64,000 nucleotides of DNA. Source: Porites lobata (lineage: Eukaryota > Cnidaria > Anthozoa > Scleractinia > Poritidae). Under the pieces are notes generated by a model. That model made no database searches, was not told the DNA's origin, and saw only the letters and a program-made list of their open reading frames with translations. The stretch spans positions 490,001 through 554,000 of the forward strand of contig CALNXK010000105.1 in the NCBI GenBank assembly GCA_942486035.1. Reading direction: 5' to 3'. Both the position numbers and the translations under genes were made by a program. Shown here piece after piece: positions 1 through 12,600 of this stretch (the first letter of the stretch is position 1; each line of letters begins with the position of its first letter).

Positions 1-3000
1 CCAGACCTCCTCCTACAGATAAATGCAGTGATCAGTTAACTGTTGCGAAACAGAATTAAAAAAATGCACCAATGAATGAATGGACTTTATTCGACCCCCG
101 GGGGAAGGGTACTCGATATATCCTTGGGTGGGGAGGTGCGGCTTGGCCCCTCATACCCTGATCCTGTTTAAGACAAAAATCGCTGATTTTCCTACCCTGT
201 TTAAGACAGAATTCCGATTTTGATACCCAGTTTAAGACATTAGTAGAACATAAGCGCAGGCTGTTTATCGCCTAAGAACAGGGTTATGGGCTCCTGTCTA
301 AGAAACCATACCCTGTTTAAGACAAAAATCCCGGAAAACATACCCTGGCTGGCCGCACGTCCCCATTAAGCCCTTATAAGGGAGTACCCCCCCCCCGGGA
401 TTCGACCCCTGTAATAAACATATCGATGTTTTTGATGCATAAACTGAACTCACCAAGTCTTCGTGGTTTCCACGTCTTGACAGTGCGGCCTCGCTCGACA
501 TCTACCACGATTCTCCTGCCATCTATCTTCTTTCCATCTGCATGCTTGTACGCCGCTGCAACAAATAAACAAAACATGGACATGTTACCACACCAAGCTT
601 GTAAGGCCTTTGTAAAAAGTTACTTTGCATGGCAGTAAAATGCTACCTGTATCATAACTTACCTGTCCTCTCCACAGCAAAGGTGATACAGAATCATTAA
701 AAAACCTAAACTTAAATTAATGCCTTGATGCTTTTTTGATTGACTTTTTTTACAGGGAGCAAAAAAAAACTGCTACAATATCTTGAGCAAGTACTTTCAA
801 AGTTGCAACAAAGGTTTTAACATTTACCAATCACACTCAAACCGAGAACAGTTCTTTTTAACAAAATGCCATTACAGTCCATATCACTTTTACTGCATAA
901 GTGGCACATCCAGACTTGTGAGGGAGTGGAACATGGGATTAACAAAATGGGAAACTTTATTGAAAATGTAAAGTTCAGCCCTATGGAACATCATTTTATA
1001 ACAAATAGGAATCCCATATGTATCCCCACTAGCTAGACCCACCACTACATGAGATACACGTAGCAACTTTTACTGCCATGTCACGGATGTGCATACTATG
1101 AAAAAAGCCGTACCTTTGCCAATTCTGATAAAAATGACATTTTTCAAAAAAATTCATATTTTTAGTGGAGAATAAAGAAGAAAGGGTACAGCTCTAGCGA
1201 GAAAGGCATGAAAATTAGAGGAAACAACAGTGAAGAAAGTTTTTTCATTTAATTGCCTGGTTATCGCAATCCTAAACATATTAGGGTTTTGGTTGAGACT
1301 TATTTACAAGTTCAATAACCGGCACAAAAGTGACCAAAGCACGCCACAAGTTTGTAAGTAACAGGCAGTAGTATGACCAAATTCCACAACAACAACCAAG
1401 ATGAATAATCTTTTTTTTTAAATCAGAGCCACAACCAAGAACCTAATGCCAACTACACTGTTTACATGACTGGGTCATTCTCCGATCTGTAAGCTTGAGT
1501 CTGTTTTAATGCTTGATACCAAATTACATCTGTTTCAAGAAAGAAATTATTTTTTGAATTCTATTTTGGAATACATGGTTTTAAGTCACCCAAACTAGCA
1601 AAAGAAAAGCCCTCTGGGTGCACCAAGTAAAAGAAAAGACTACTTTTGATCCTTGACTCCTTTGCATCTAATTGCTCTGGAGTTTCATCTGCTTCAGTTT
1701 CTAATTTGGCAGCATATCAAGGTGACATTTTAACCCTGATAATTTTTTTTTTCAACTCTTGCACAGTACCGCAGCTTTAGGGGTGCTTTTTTGGGGGGAT
1801 GATCCAGATCAGGATCAGTGATCCGAGATCGAAGGAACCGACAGATCCGCTCTGGACAAGGATTCATCAGCTGCTTTGAAGCACTATAATCTGAGTGACC
1901 TTGGATCACTCATTCTGATCCAGGTCATCCCAAAGGAAAGCAACCTAATCCTTTTTCAGAGCTGGGACGTTTAGAGTTAACAAAAATACGAAGTGTAAGA
2001 ATACTCACACTCCCACCAGATCCTAATGTACCAACATTACTTCACTACTTGGCGATAGACAGACAATCAAAGCTCTCCAGTACCGTGAATGTGTCACTGG
2101 GGCTTATTACCATCACAGCCAGTGACCTCACCAAGGGAAGCCAATTAACTCATTTTGTACCCTTCCCTTCCAAATAAAGCAAGTTACTGATGCAGAGATG
2201 TCCCTAAGAGCCGGCTGCAGGCTAAGACATAAGGTAATTTGGAAGGTGCAACTGAGTAAAGAAAAAAAACAGCTTAACTAATAAAAAAGCCTCCTTAGCT
2301 TTTTCTTAGCTACATTCTCTCTTTTGATGTTAAAAAGGCAAAGTCCTAGGCATGGCATATTGTCTAACAAAACGTTTTCAACGGCAGCTTAAGTGCGACA
2401 TGAAAAAAGAGATCACAACTATGATCTTTACCCAAATATTTTTTTCCAGCAACAAAGTAATGATGCTGAAAACTTAACTGGCTTCCCTTGGTAATACTCA
2501 CCCGAGAGGTTATTGTTAAAAATTATCAATCATTGAAATTAAACAAAGCCATCCTTTTGTTAATCTTTAGCTCTTATTTGACATTGTGAGTTATCTCCAC
2601 TTTTTAGCAAAAAAAACTAAAACACAAGAGAGAGCTTCAGAAGACTGAAAAAGAACCTGTGCTAACATTGCAAGCAGCTTAAGTTTACACAAGCATTCAA
2701 TCCCTCATAAGCCCAGCCTTGTGTTTTTTAATTAAGCAACATCTTCCATTGTTTCATCATGCCACTATTAAACTATGCTCCATAAAATCATTTAATGATA
2801 AAATATACGACTTTGATGTCTGTTAAAGAATTCAGCTTGTACAGTCAACTCTACAGTACTCAAAAATACACTGGTAGATAAAATCGTTTCAAAGCTTCAC
2901 AGCTGTGGAACATATGATGGTATCTCTTGTCTTCACAAATAGTGTTTTGTAAACTTAAACACATAGATTTTTGTTTTTCCAATCCAACTAAAATACCAGA

Positions 3001-6000
3001 GGCAAAATAAATAGAAAAACAACTATAGTTGAAGGGAAACCTTGCGTGGTGGTAACCTGTTGATTAGTCATGAAAGGTAATGTAGAGACTTTCAGAACTT
3101 CTACAGGCTGGGTTTTTCAATAGATATACTGTTGACTTTGTGTCAAAACACAGGTGAATAAAACACTGACATTGCTTCTGTCAGAAACTTGGAATTTATC
3201 TTTCTTAATTATGTTCTTGATTTTGTGTTAAAAGTAGAGTTGAATGACCCTGTTTTACCTGAGTGAGTCTGACCTATACCCACCATTTTACCTGATTATC
3301 TTTCAGGAGAATTCAAGAGTATTGGGGAAAGTTAACCAAGTACTGGCTCATCAAAGATAACTCTCACTTTTGCATGATGGCGAGTGATATAGTATTCACT
3401 GCAAGATTTGACCAGAATAGGGTAACTTAGTAAGAAAATGAGGAATAGTTTTCTTGGCCAAAACTCTTATGTACCAGCACTTTACATAAAATGTGAAGCC
3501 CAGTTACCCCCAAAACTTGGACAGAAACTACTTATTTGCAGCAGGGTTTTTCGCGCTACCAAACAGGTCTGTGTGAATCAATAACAGAAGGCCAAATTTG
3601 CTTCAAAAAGTCGCAGTAAAGGACAAATGCAGTTATTTTGTTTTCTTACAAATACTATGAACAGGGCTGTAATAAACGCACTGAAAATGATTTTTTTAAC
3701 ATACTGGTATGTAGAGTTAACCTCACTTACAACCAAGACTAAAAAACCCACGCCGTTTACCTCAAAAGCAATATTGAACCTGATACAATAGTACGTTCTT
3801 CACCTTTCATTTTTCTTTTTTTGCCAATAACAATAATATTAGTGTCAATTATTTAATATTTGAAGCGCATGAAATTCAAGGATATTTTGTTTCAGTTCCA
3901 AGACCAGGAGCAATGAAAGTTTTCTTGAATTCCTTCCACCCAGATGTAAGATAAAAAATACTACCAACAAAAACATCCTTGAATCTCAAATGTGAGATGA
4001 AACAGTATCTATAGTATGTGGGCTTCATCATTCACTCTGGCCTACACCCCTCACAAACTTTCTGCCGAAAGGAATCATGAGTTTGCAATATTATGATTGG
4101 CATTTTGGGTACAGCAACCTTAAATTTGGCCTGAAAGCCAAACATTCATGGCAAACCACTTTTGTTTTTCCTCCTAATGTAAATGTCGACATTCATAACC
4201 ATGTATACCAAAACTTCTTAGTAAGTAGATCAGGAAAAGCAAGGAAGATAGTGGCCACCAAAATGTTTGTTGTGGTGTACTAAGCAATGAATACAACTTC
4301 CATTTCAAGGTTCCATCTCAAGGTCTGTTAGTATGACATACTTGGCTCAACCCAATACTTAAAGTACAGCTATTTGAGGTATCTAAAAATGAGTTCAAAC
4401 TAAAAAGTGATCCATCATAACGCTGACCTCAAAATTTTTAACGGGTGCACAAAACAGACGTGTCCAAACTCGTTAATATTTAGCCAAGTTAGTTTTGGCC
4501 TGCCAAAAATTTGGGCATAGAGCTAAAATCAAGGTTGCTGTACCAAATTAAAGAATATTATTGCTTAAAGAAGCAAGAGAAAGTAAAAAAATTATGTTTT
4601 ATACATACCGTGCATGTCACGTTCATGCTCATACTCAACAAAGGCATAGCCCCTGGGTTTATTGTTGTTTATATTGTGGACAAGATGAATCTGCAAACAG
4701 ATCAAGTAAGCAAATAATAATTTCAGTATAAATATGTGAACGAGAAATTCTGTCATGCTACATCAATGAAATCCTGTTCAGAGTGGGCATTTATTGTTCT
4801 CTGGAACAAGGGAAAGGGTAGATTCTGCATGAACATCAATGCAATGATGTCATGAGAGAATGAGAGAATACCGTTAAATGCCGCTCATATGCCCTGGGCT
4901 TATATATCTTCTAAGGGGTTTTAGGAGAGCTTATAAATGGAGGGGTTTATATCTGAGGGGGTTATAACCTGAATAGAAAAAGCATTTTGAAACAAGCCAT
5001 TGTAGTGCAGATCAAAATATGTTTTGCATTTACTGGTTTTTAATCATTATTACATGTAAGCTTCAAAATGTCAAAATAAATCAAATTCATTTGGAGAGGG
5101 GCTTGTATCTGGAAGAGCTTATAATCAGGGGGCGGGGTGGGTGCTTATAAGTGGGGAACTTATACGTGTTAGAAGCAGTTAACTGTATACAAAAGTTTTA
5201 TGTGCATAACACATCTGAATTTTTGCAGGCAAAGCTCTTGTAAGTATTGTGGATATTATTGAAGTAATCCATGGTGAAGGAGGAAAAAACTGGAAGACTT
5301 CAGCACTTTCTTTGGTTTGTTTTAACTGAAAGAGGGCCATCAAGCTCAATAATAATCTTGTTCAAAGTTCAGAATACTCACCCTTTTGATTGGTCCATAG
5401 AGTTCCATCTCTCTTCTGAGCTTAGATTCAGACGTATCATAGTTCTAAACAAAATTTTTAAAACAGAAAAATAAATTTTAACCAGAGTTGAGTCTTCCAG
5501 ATAGGAAGGTAAGTTCTTTTGTTTCCACATTTACATTCAATTCATATTGTTAATGTCATTCCATACACTCCATAGATAATAAAAGGGAGTAGTGGAGATC
5601 ATAATTACATGTAAATTTAATCTGAAAATTTTTCACTATTAACCGTTGAAGCCTTAGTATTCTCCAGAGAAGATTTTATCTGCCGACATTTCCTCAAATA
5701 ATAAAGTGAGAGAAATGTTTTGTGAACAATGCATTTTCCCCTTCTTGATCACTTTATTACTTCTCAAAAGCTTTTCACTTGATTACATATCTTTAAACTT
5801 GAGGGCTGTCACTAAAGGCCACTGATTTTCCCTGTATTATATGGGCATGACTCCCAGCTGCTTTCGTAGGAAACAAGAGGAAGATTAAGAAGAACTTCCT
5901 ACCTGTTTAACTCCCCCCCCCCCTACAAATTTTATATACGTGACAATTAACAGTTATTGGACGAGGTTGAGCAAAATACCGTGTTTTGTCAGTGGCAAGC

Positions 6001-9000
6001 AGTTATTATTTACCGAAGCTGAAGGCTCAGGAAATAATTGATCTGTGAGACACTGACAAATCACAATATTTTGTGATAACCGAGTTCAATAATAATTTAT
6101 CACTCAGTCACCGAGTTTGTTTTTTGTAAAATATTTTTCGGGAAGCTGCCTATTTCATGCAAGAGTGATCGCAAGAAGGAGAAAAGCAAGGTATCATTTA
6201 CTCATGAGGGGAATATTGTTACAGCCAAACATGGTTGGATGACATTGTGCATGAGCAGACCATTATTAATAATTGTAGGCAGTTATTTGCAGGTCAAGTG
6301 GTGGGTTCTTGGCCAATGAAAAGGAACAAAAATTTGCATCAAATGATAATAAGAAATGTTAGTGACAACCCTTTTAAGAGAAACACTTGGGTCTCAAGGG
6401 GTTAATTGATTAAACAAGTGCTACAGTAGACCTAAAGTAAGGAAAAGCACTACATACAATTCTTCCAACAAAAAGTGTCTTAAATGCATCAGTTCCAACA
6501 GCATTAGCATCACTGTGGGGATCCCCTGAAAAAGAACAGAAATTAATAAATTAAATGTCCTTTGCTCCTGTCCCGGGCTGGGAAAACTTCTGTCAGTCAG
6601 AAACAGTTGGTTTTCTTCGCAGGCAAATGACTTGGTAAGGGCTTAGCTCACTTGCCCAATGGGCAAGGGTCCAGGCAAGATAATTTAAGCAAGCTAAGAA
6701 CAAGTTGTTATTAAAAGTTCCAGTACAAAAACTGTTTCGTTTGGACACCATGCTGTCAGTGTTGCAGCATTGAAACTGCGGAGTTCTGATCCATATGAAA
6801 TTAGATCTGTCAAAAACTTAAACCAACTTAAAAATTTAAATCTAAACTGAAGAGCTATTTGTTTAGAATAGCTTATTTTTACTTTCTGTGGACTGTAATT
6901 GCAATTTCTAAATGTTAATATTCCTTGAACATAGCTTTTAAGATCAGCAAATTTAGCAAATTTTATATATCTCTTTATATTATATTATTTATATTTCTTC
7001 AAGCACTTTAGAACCTTGTATAAAGCAATATATAAATAAAGAATTAGTATTATTAGTATTAAACAATGACCCTAGGAGGAAAACAAAATGTGAGAGCTGC
7101 TTGTCCAAGGAACAAACTGAAATTCAATTTTCATTTTGAGCTCTATGTCACAGGCTAAACCAGCAGGCAAGATACAACAATCTTATTGATATTACCTACT
7201 TGTAGTGCAGAAGTTGTGCAAACTACTGTTAGGCAAGTGCAAAGCATATAAGGAACACTGACAATCACTTACATTGTTCCAATTGATCATCCATAAACTT
7301 TGTTGTTCGCTCCACTTTCTCTTTCCTCTGAAATGATCAATAAAACCCCATTACAAAAAAATCACCTCACCAATAAAAGTTAAAAGATAACTCTAAATTC
7401 AGTGTCCAAAGCTGGCCAGGACTATTTTTGTGAGATCAAGGGTTAACCTGAGGAGACAAGTGAAGATTTGAACTGCTGTTATGTTTGTTTTGAACAAGAC
7501 AACAGAATGACGATGTAAATAGGCTTTAAAAGGCAAGCAGCACAATAAGGTTTAGTAACTTGCTTTCTAACAGAGTATTTTGCATTAGAAAGGCTTTCAG
7601 ATTGGGGGTAGAAAATTCTTTCAGGGACTCTTGTGTAGAACAGGGCAGATTACCAAATGGTAACACAACCTAAACTTTAAAGCAGCCAATACAACAGGCA
7701 CTTAAAAAATGGCACCTTTCGTTCTGTCTTCTCATCTCTGGTTTCGCCTCGAGTGGGTGGTGGAGTAGTTTCTGGATCCTGAAAACATAACAAAATATTC
7801 ATCACGTACCATAGTTTGCATTATTATCTACTAAAAACTTTCACTATCGGGGTTAAGGTGTGGAGGAAATCTTAAGTGAAAAAATAAACTACAGTCCACT
7901 CTCTACAAGATAGGCAACCTTGCTGCAGCAAAAACGAAATACTTCAACCTTTAAACCCCATTATCAAGTTACAAATTTTCCAAACTGATCTCCCTACATT
8001 TCCTTACAGAATCAGTTGAAAGAATTTTCCCTTTGTTGATTATTTTAACAATTCACATAAATGTTTCTCTTGATTATGTATTGAAATCGTTACAGTGTAG
8101 TTCTTATGCTACTCATTAGCCTGTGCCACAGACAATCCTAAACTTCTGGTTAAGGCCATCTACGAAACAGTGCCAAAATCCTTGTTCTGAACTCCCACCT
8201 GGTTATCAGGATTTGAGTATGCGCCATGATTGGTCTGTTAAAAATGCCATTTTGGTTTTGCCCATCAGGCCCGGGTTGCTCGAAGCATGGTTAGTGCTAA
8301 CCAGCGTTAAATGCCATGGAAACCTATACATTTTGACACCTCTTAACCAACAGTTAGCGCTAACCAGGCTTCAAGCAACCGGCCCCAGGTAATTTGCTGA
8401 GTCTGTTGGATCTGTTGGAACAAGGATCTCAGCACTGCTTCACAGATGTTACTAACTGGGTTTAGATTACATCTGCAACCCAGGCTGCTTATTTACTAGT
8501 TCCTGGTTTCTGAAAAGTGCACCCTGGCAAGCTTTGCAGTGCTACATGGCAGTAGCATGACTTCATTTCACATGACGTGCAACTGCAGCACTGCACTCCT
8601 CATATGTTATCAAAAAAGTTTGGCTGAAATGGTTAATTTCGTTTCAGCAACAGCTATTTAAATCAACTGAATTAAATTTGATGCCTGATACTAAGTTGCA
8701 CTGCAGTCATACTACACTACTTTTGAGCCAGCTTGGCTTGGCAGCACTGCGGCATTTGAAACAGCCTAAGTGCAAAGTCAACATAACTCAGGGGGACATT
8801 ACTTTCAGCCTGGCCTTCTGATTTGTAACTGTGAATTTTTCACCAAGCACCGCACATGGAATAACACAGGAGATCAAATTCTAAAAGGTATTGAATAGAT
8901 TAATTTTTTAGGTTTGAACAGCCTTCACGCCATTAGGTTGCCGAAGTCAAACAGAAGGCTAAACAATTTTATGGACCAATTTCGAATTTCTTGTTTCCGT

Positions 9001-9411
9001 ACAACAACTAAGCAAGTCACTATAAGTAGAGATCAAGGAAAAACTTTCACGAAAAAAGAAATTCCATAAGCAATGAGAACTTAACCGGTGAGCTAAACGA
9101 AATCAAGTTGAAGCTCTTAAAAATCTAGAGTGTAGGAGCTAGAATAATATTATTCAATTACAACTATAAGTTCGCCACTCGAACGTAACAAGTAAATTTC
9201 TTTCCATCTCTCACACTAAGATGACCCAGAAATGTTACTAAGCTATACAAAGTAAACAAGTTCTTACCTCGAATACTCTGACGAACTTTCCCAGCCCAGT
9301 GTACAGCCATGGTCGTTTTTGAAAACTGAGTTTATCCAAAGGTGGTAAGTATGGGATTGGATCTCGAGGAGCAAAAAGTGCGAGTAGATTCGGCGGCAAA
9401 AAGGCCGTCAT
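1..9411 (-). CDS. SNRNP70: U1 small nuclear ribonucleoprotein 70 kDa (U1-70K), 5' part, truncated by window edge
   Basis: Binds stem-loop I of U1 snRNA in the nucleus and helps the U1 snRNP define 5' splice sites. Exons on the minus strand, in transcript order: 9411-9268, 7778-7716, 7327-7273, 6525-6458, 5444-5382, 4690-4609, 555-454 and 12-1 (continues outside). All joins keep frame with GT-AG borders. The protein starts MTAFLPPNLLALFAPRDPIP, the U1-70K N-terminus that wraps the U1 core. The RRM follows, with RNP2 TLFVGRI in exon 4 and RNP1 RGYAFVEY in exon 6. The conserved post-RRM segment ending DVERGRTVKTWKPRRLG is in exon 7. Exon 8 opens with GGGL, as the family expects. The ATG at 9411 gives the family N-terminus directly. 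The C-terminal Arg-rich tail lies beyond position 1. The intron between exons 6 and 7 is 4053 bp, much longer than the others (388-1489 bp), and divides the RRM. Identification is near certain; exact borders are read by eye. Confidence 0.95.
96..399. mobile_element. MITE-like element with CCCCCGGGGG ends, copy 1
   Basis: Ends CCCCCGGGGGAAGGGTACTC and, inverted, CCCGGGGGGGGGGTACTCCC. Flanked by a 7-bp direct repeat ATTCGAC (89-95 and 400-406). The inside carries several spaced copies of TACCCTGTTTAAGAC. It lies in SNRNP70 intron 7. Confidence 0.75.
1785..1937. repeat. Short inverted-repeat element in SNRNP70 intron 6
   Basis: The left arm GGGGGGATGATCCAGATCAG pairs imperfectly with the right arm around 1903-1937 (inverse GGGATGACCTGGATCAGA). 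About 150 bp, MITE-like. Confidence 0.5.
5957..6100. repeat. Inverted-repeat element in SNRNP70 intron 4
   Basis: The left arm TTGGACGAGGTTGAGCAAAA pairs with the inverse of the right arm ending CGAGTTCAATAA. GTCAGTG and CACTGAC motifs sit inside. MITE-like. Confidence 0.5.
6725..7065 (+). pseudogene. 3' end of a non-LTR retrotransposon (LINE), decayed
   Basis: The plus strand reads TKTVSFGHHAVSVAALKLRS, then SDPYEIRSVKNLNQL, and after a one-base frameshift FKSKLKSYLFRIAY, ending at TAA 6915-6917. This is the usual C-terminal tail of LINE reverse transcriptase ORFs (SVAAPKLWNSLP, IRS, LNQFK, LK-YLF-AY). An AT-rich 3' UTR follows, ending in an ATTAGTATT-type repeat near 7040-7065. It lies antisense in SNRNP70 intron 3. 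At least one frameshift and several substitutions mark it as dead. Confidence 0.75.
7950..8095. repeat. Partial copy of the TTAACCCTTTAAG element
   Basis: Shares CCAAACTGATCTCC and flanking sequence with the fuller copy at 21712-21925. Lies in SNRNP70 intron 1. Confidence 0.4.
8269..8386. mobile_element. Short MITE, GGCCCGGGTTGCTCGAAGC ends
   Basis: Near-perfect terminal inverted repeats of about 27 bp enclose a 60-bp core. Lies in SNRNP70 intron 1. Confidence 0.65.
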
Positions 9412-9655
9412 TTTCTTTTGGCAACACTCCTCGTTTTACTACAACTAATGAAAAACCGATTTCATTCAAAAATCGTGTAAAAATTCAGCTCCAAAGCCAC
9501 AAGCACGCCTCGTCACCCCGCGAAGCCTAAGCTTAATGCTCGCAAAGGTCTATGGGAGAAATATAACAAAAGTTATGATTGGTCAGCAAACCACATGTCT
9601 TTAAGTTATCCAATCAAATTCTTTGTTAAATCTGTGTCGTTTTATGATTTTCAAG
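9412..9655. promoter_or_regulatory. Head-to-head intergenic gap, probable bidirectional promoter (SNRNP70 / ASB3-like)
   Basis: Only 244 bp separate the divergent start codons of SNRNP70 (minus) and the ASB3-like gene (plus). The gap contains a CCAAT box in each orientation: ATTGG at 9578-9582 and CCAAT at 9610-9614. There is no clear TATA box. Such spacing and paired CCAAT motifs are typical of housekeeping bidirectional promoters. Shared regulation is inference. Confidence 0.6.
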
Positions 9656-12600
9656 ATGGCCGACAGTGGTCAGGAAAATATTCGCAATGGCTTGCGATTT
9701 TTTGATCGAACAGACGATTTAACGGCGTCAAAAGTTGGACTTGCAGCACGAGAAGGTGATGAAGAAACTTTAAGAGCTCTTCTAGCCAGTGGTATGTGTA
9801 TTTCAGCTTACGGTATTACTGAAAACTTAATTTCCACATTGGATTAAAAGTAATCAAGACTTGTTTTTGATGCTTATGACAGTTGTTGGATGTGCGCTGT
9901 TGGAGTAGACCTGTGTCTTGTATGAACCCAAAACCAAACAATTTTATTTCCACCACTACAACACTATTTTCAATTAAAGGTAGATTGCAGTATTTACTCA
10001 TGTGTAATAAGCTTTCTTTTTTCAGAATTGTTTGCTTGTATGTTGGTAGAGGCACAAGCTGCAAATAAATGTTTTTAGAAGGATGTATTTTTGACCAGGT
10101 CACCATTGTAGTTAGAAAAACCAAAAAAATTATAGGACACAAATTATTTCAAATGTTTTATTTCTTTAATTACTATGCAAATCTACAGAGTAAAAATTGA
10201 CAGTCTAAGTATTTGATCTGCCCCGTCATCATGTATGACCACCAGAAATGTTTTGGCAGACATAGGCAAGTTTTAGTGTGCCATTGTCTGATGATTAACT
10301 GTTATTTGTAGCTCTGGAGGAAGTGGTGTTGGGAATCGGCTGAGATTTCATAATCGATCATCAGAAATAATCAGATTAGTCTACCTGATCAATCATCATT
10401 TATTACGATGAGAAAATTCTCTTACATGAATTCTATTTATTTTTCACCTTTGTGCAAGTCAAAGTACATGTAACACAAACTTTCTGAGCCCAACAACCAC
10501 TGAGCTCAGAATTTTTTGTTTGCTTCCTGGTGATCAAATTCTCTTTCTTCTTTAATTTTGAGATCATTTTAAAATACAACACACAAGTTTTTAATCTCTT
10601 TATTTGCTGACAAGAATTTTTAATTTTTTCCCACAAAAATTTTTGATTGAACATTTTCCAAAATGAATTATAGCATTGCTTGAAGGTTTTGATCGATGAT
10701 TAATTAAGTTGTTATCGATTATCAGCATACCACTAGCTTGCAGACCTGATTTTTCTTTAAAAGAGCGGCTCTAATAATTAATTAAGTTACTACTGTATTT
10801 GTTAGGGGCAGCCTGTGATGTTTCAGACAACCGTGGCTGGTTCCCAGTGCATGAAGCAGCTGCCGCAGGACATGGTAGTTGTCTGCGAAACTTACTGCAA
10901 CACAGGAGTGAGGACCTTCTTGATTCAAAAGCCTACAGTGGTGAAACTGCTCTTTTCTTGGCCGCTGTGAATGGCCATGTGGAGTGTGTAAGGACACTCT
11001 TAGAATTTGGTGCAGATGTGAATATCATGAACAATGAAGAAGTGAATCTTCTTGTTGCTGCTGTAAAAGCTGGAAGCATAGAATGTTTTGAGGTTTGCCT
11101 TCAAAATCTTATTTTTAATCTAGCCATTGAAAGTTAAGGTAGTGTGGTTGAGTGGCCAGCATGCAGACTGGCAATCAGGCGGTCATGGGTTTGACTCTCA
11201 CTCAGGCCACCTACTGGATTTATTTTCATCATCCCAAGTTAATCCTCAGCCGTGTTTGTAAATAGCCAATGGGCTACCTCCTGCCAGTTGAGTATTTTAA
11301 TACTGTTATGTACTATTTGGTTTTTTACTTCTAATTATTTGAGAGGAGAGCTTACAAACTAGCTGAATAAGCTAGGTGGACTTTCTACTTGCTGTAAACA
11401 AACCTTCAACCTTTAAAAAATAGTTTGAAGGGGAACTTTTTGGTACTGATATCATTTTTTCTTCAGATTTTCTCAACATTCAATCTGGATGCAAATGGTC
11501 AGGACATTGGAGGTTGGAGTGCACTCCATGAGGCAGCATTTGCTGGGCGAGAAGACTTCATCAAGCTGCTTCTTTCCAGCGGAGCAAGCATCAACATACA
11601 GAACAGTGATGGGGCCACGCCTTTATTTACTGCAGCACAATATGGCAAGCATTCTTGTTTAAAACTGTTGTTAAAAGAGGGTGCTGATGTGAATATTTTG
11701 ACTGTGGATGGAGCATCACCTTTGTTTATTGCTGCTCAGGAAGGCCTGGTTGATTGCATGAACACCCTCTTGGCTGCAGGTGATTGTTTTTAACTGCTTT
11801 TACTCATTGTTATACCTGTAATCAGTAACAGCCCATTTCAAATTTATTCCTCACAAAGCAAGGTTAATAAATCTGTCGGAATTTACATTGCTCGTTGCTT
11901 CCACAAAATCACCAAGCAAAGACTAAGCTCCAATTGACCTCATTCAGTATAATGTCTCATGTAGGTGTATTTTTCAGTTTCCAAGCAACACTTTGATAGA
12001 ACCAGTTGATATCAAGGAGGATTGGTCAGTGTTGTGTTGATTGTTTTTGTGGCCATTTTGGCAGTCAAGAAATGCTTTTGCCGATTAATTTCAAGGGCAA
12101 AACTATTTTACAGAGAACATTGGAATTGCGTTTCAGTTTGGCTTTTTACTGTAAAAACCTTGCTTTTCCGTGAAATCAGTACCTCACAACTTGCATTTTA
12201 CATTATATTTACTCGGCCTTCAGTTTGCATTTGCACCTTTTTCTCAAGACTGAGTATCAGGCTCAGATTTTTAAGTAAGGGTCTTGGTGAGTCTTGGATT
12301 TCACCATTCGTCACCCCTTATTTTGTTGGAATTTTTGACATTATGCAGAGTCGCAACAGTCACTGTTTGTTGACAAATTGTACCAGAGCTAGGGAAAAAG
12401 CTAGGCTGTTCATTCCCAGATGGTTACAATGATGATTGACATCATTCCTTCGAAGCATGAATGCTTAATATGGACTTAATATGGATGAAGTAAATATTAG
12501 ATTAGGGAAGCACATTCCTTGTGAAAACAAAGTACTTACTAACCTCCAAAGGTATGCAATAAAGGCATTTTTGGCAATAGCAAAGTTTACCTTTTGTTGG

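Noticed and set aside
4863..5190. Element with GCTTATAA words and possible GTTAA ends
   Set aside because: Word similarity is clear, but inverted ends and target duplication could not be fixed.
12022..12432. 136-residue hydrophobic open frame in ASB3-like intron 3
   Set aside because: No motif, no ankyrin character, and it lies between two exons that join in frame without it.
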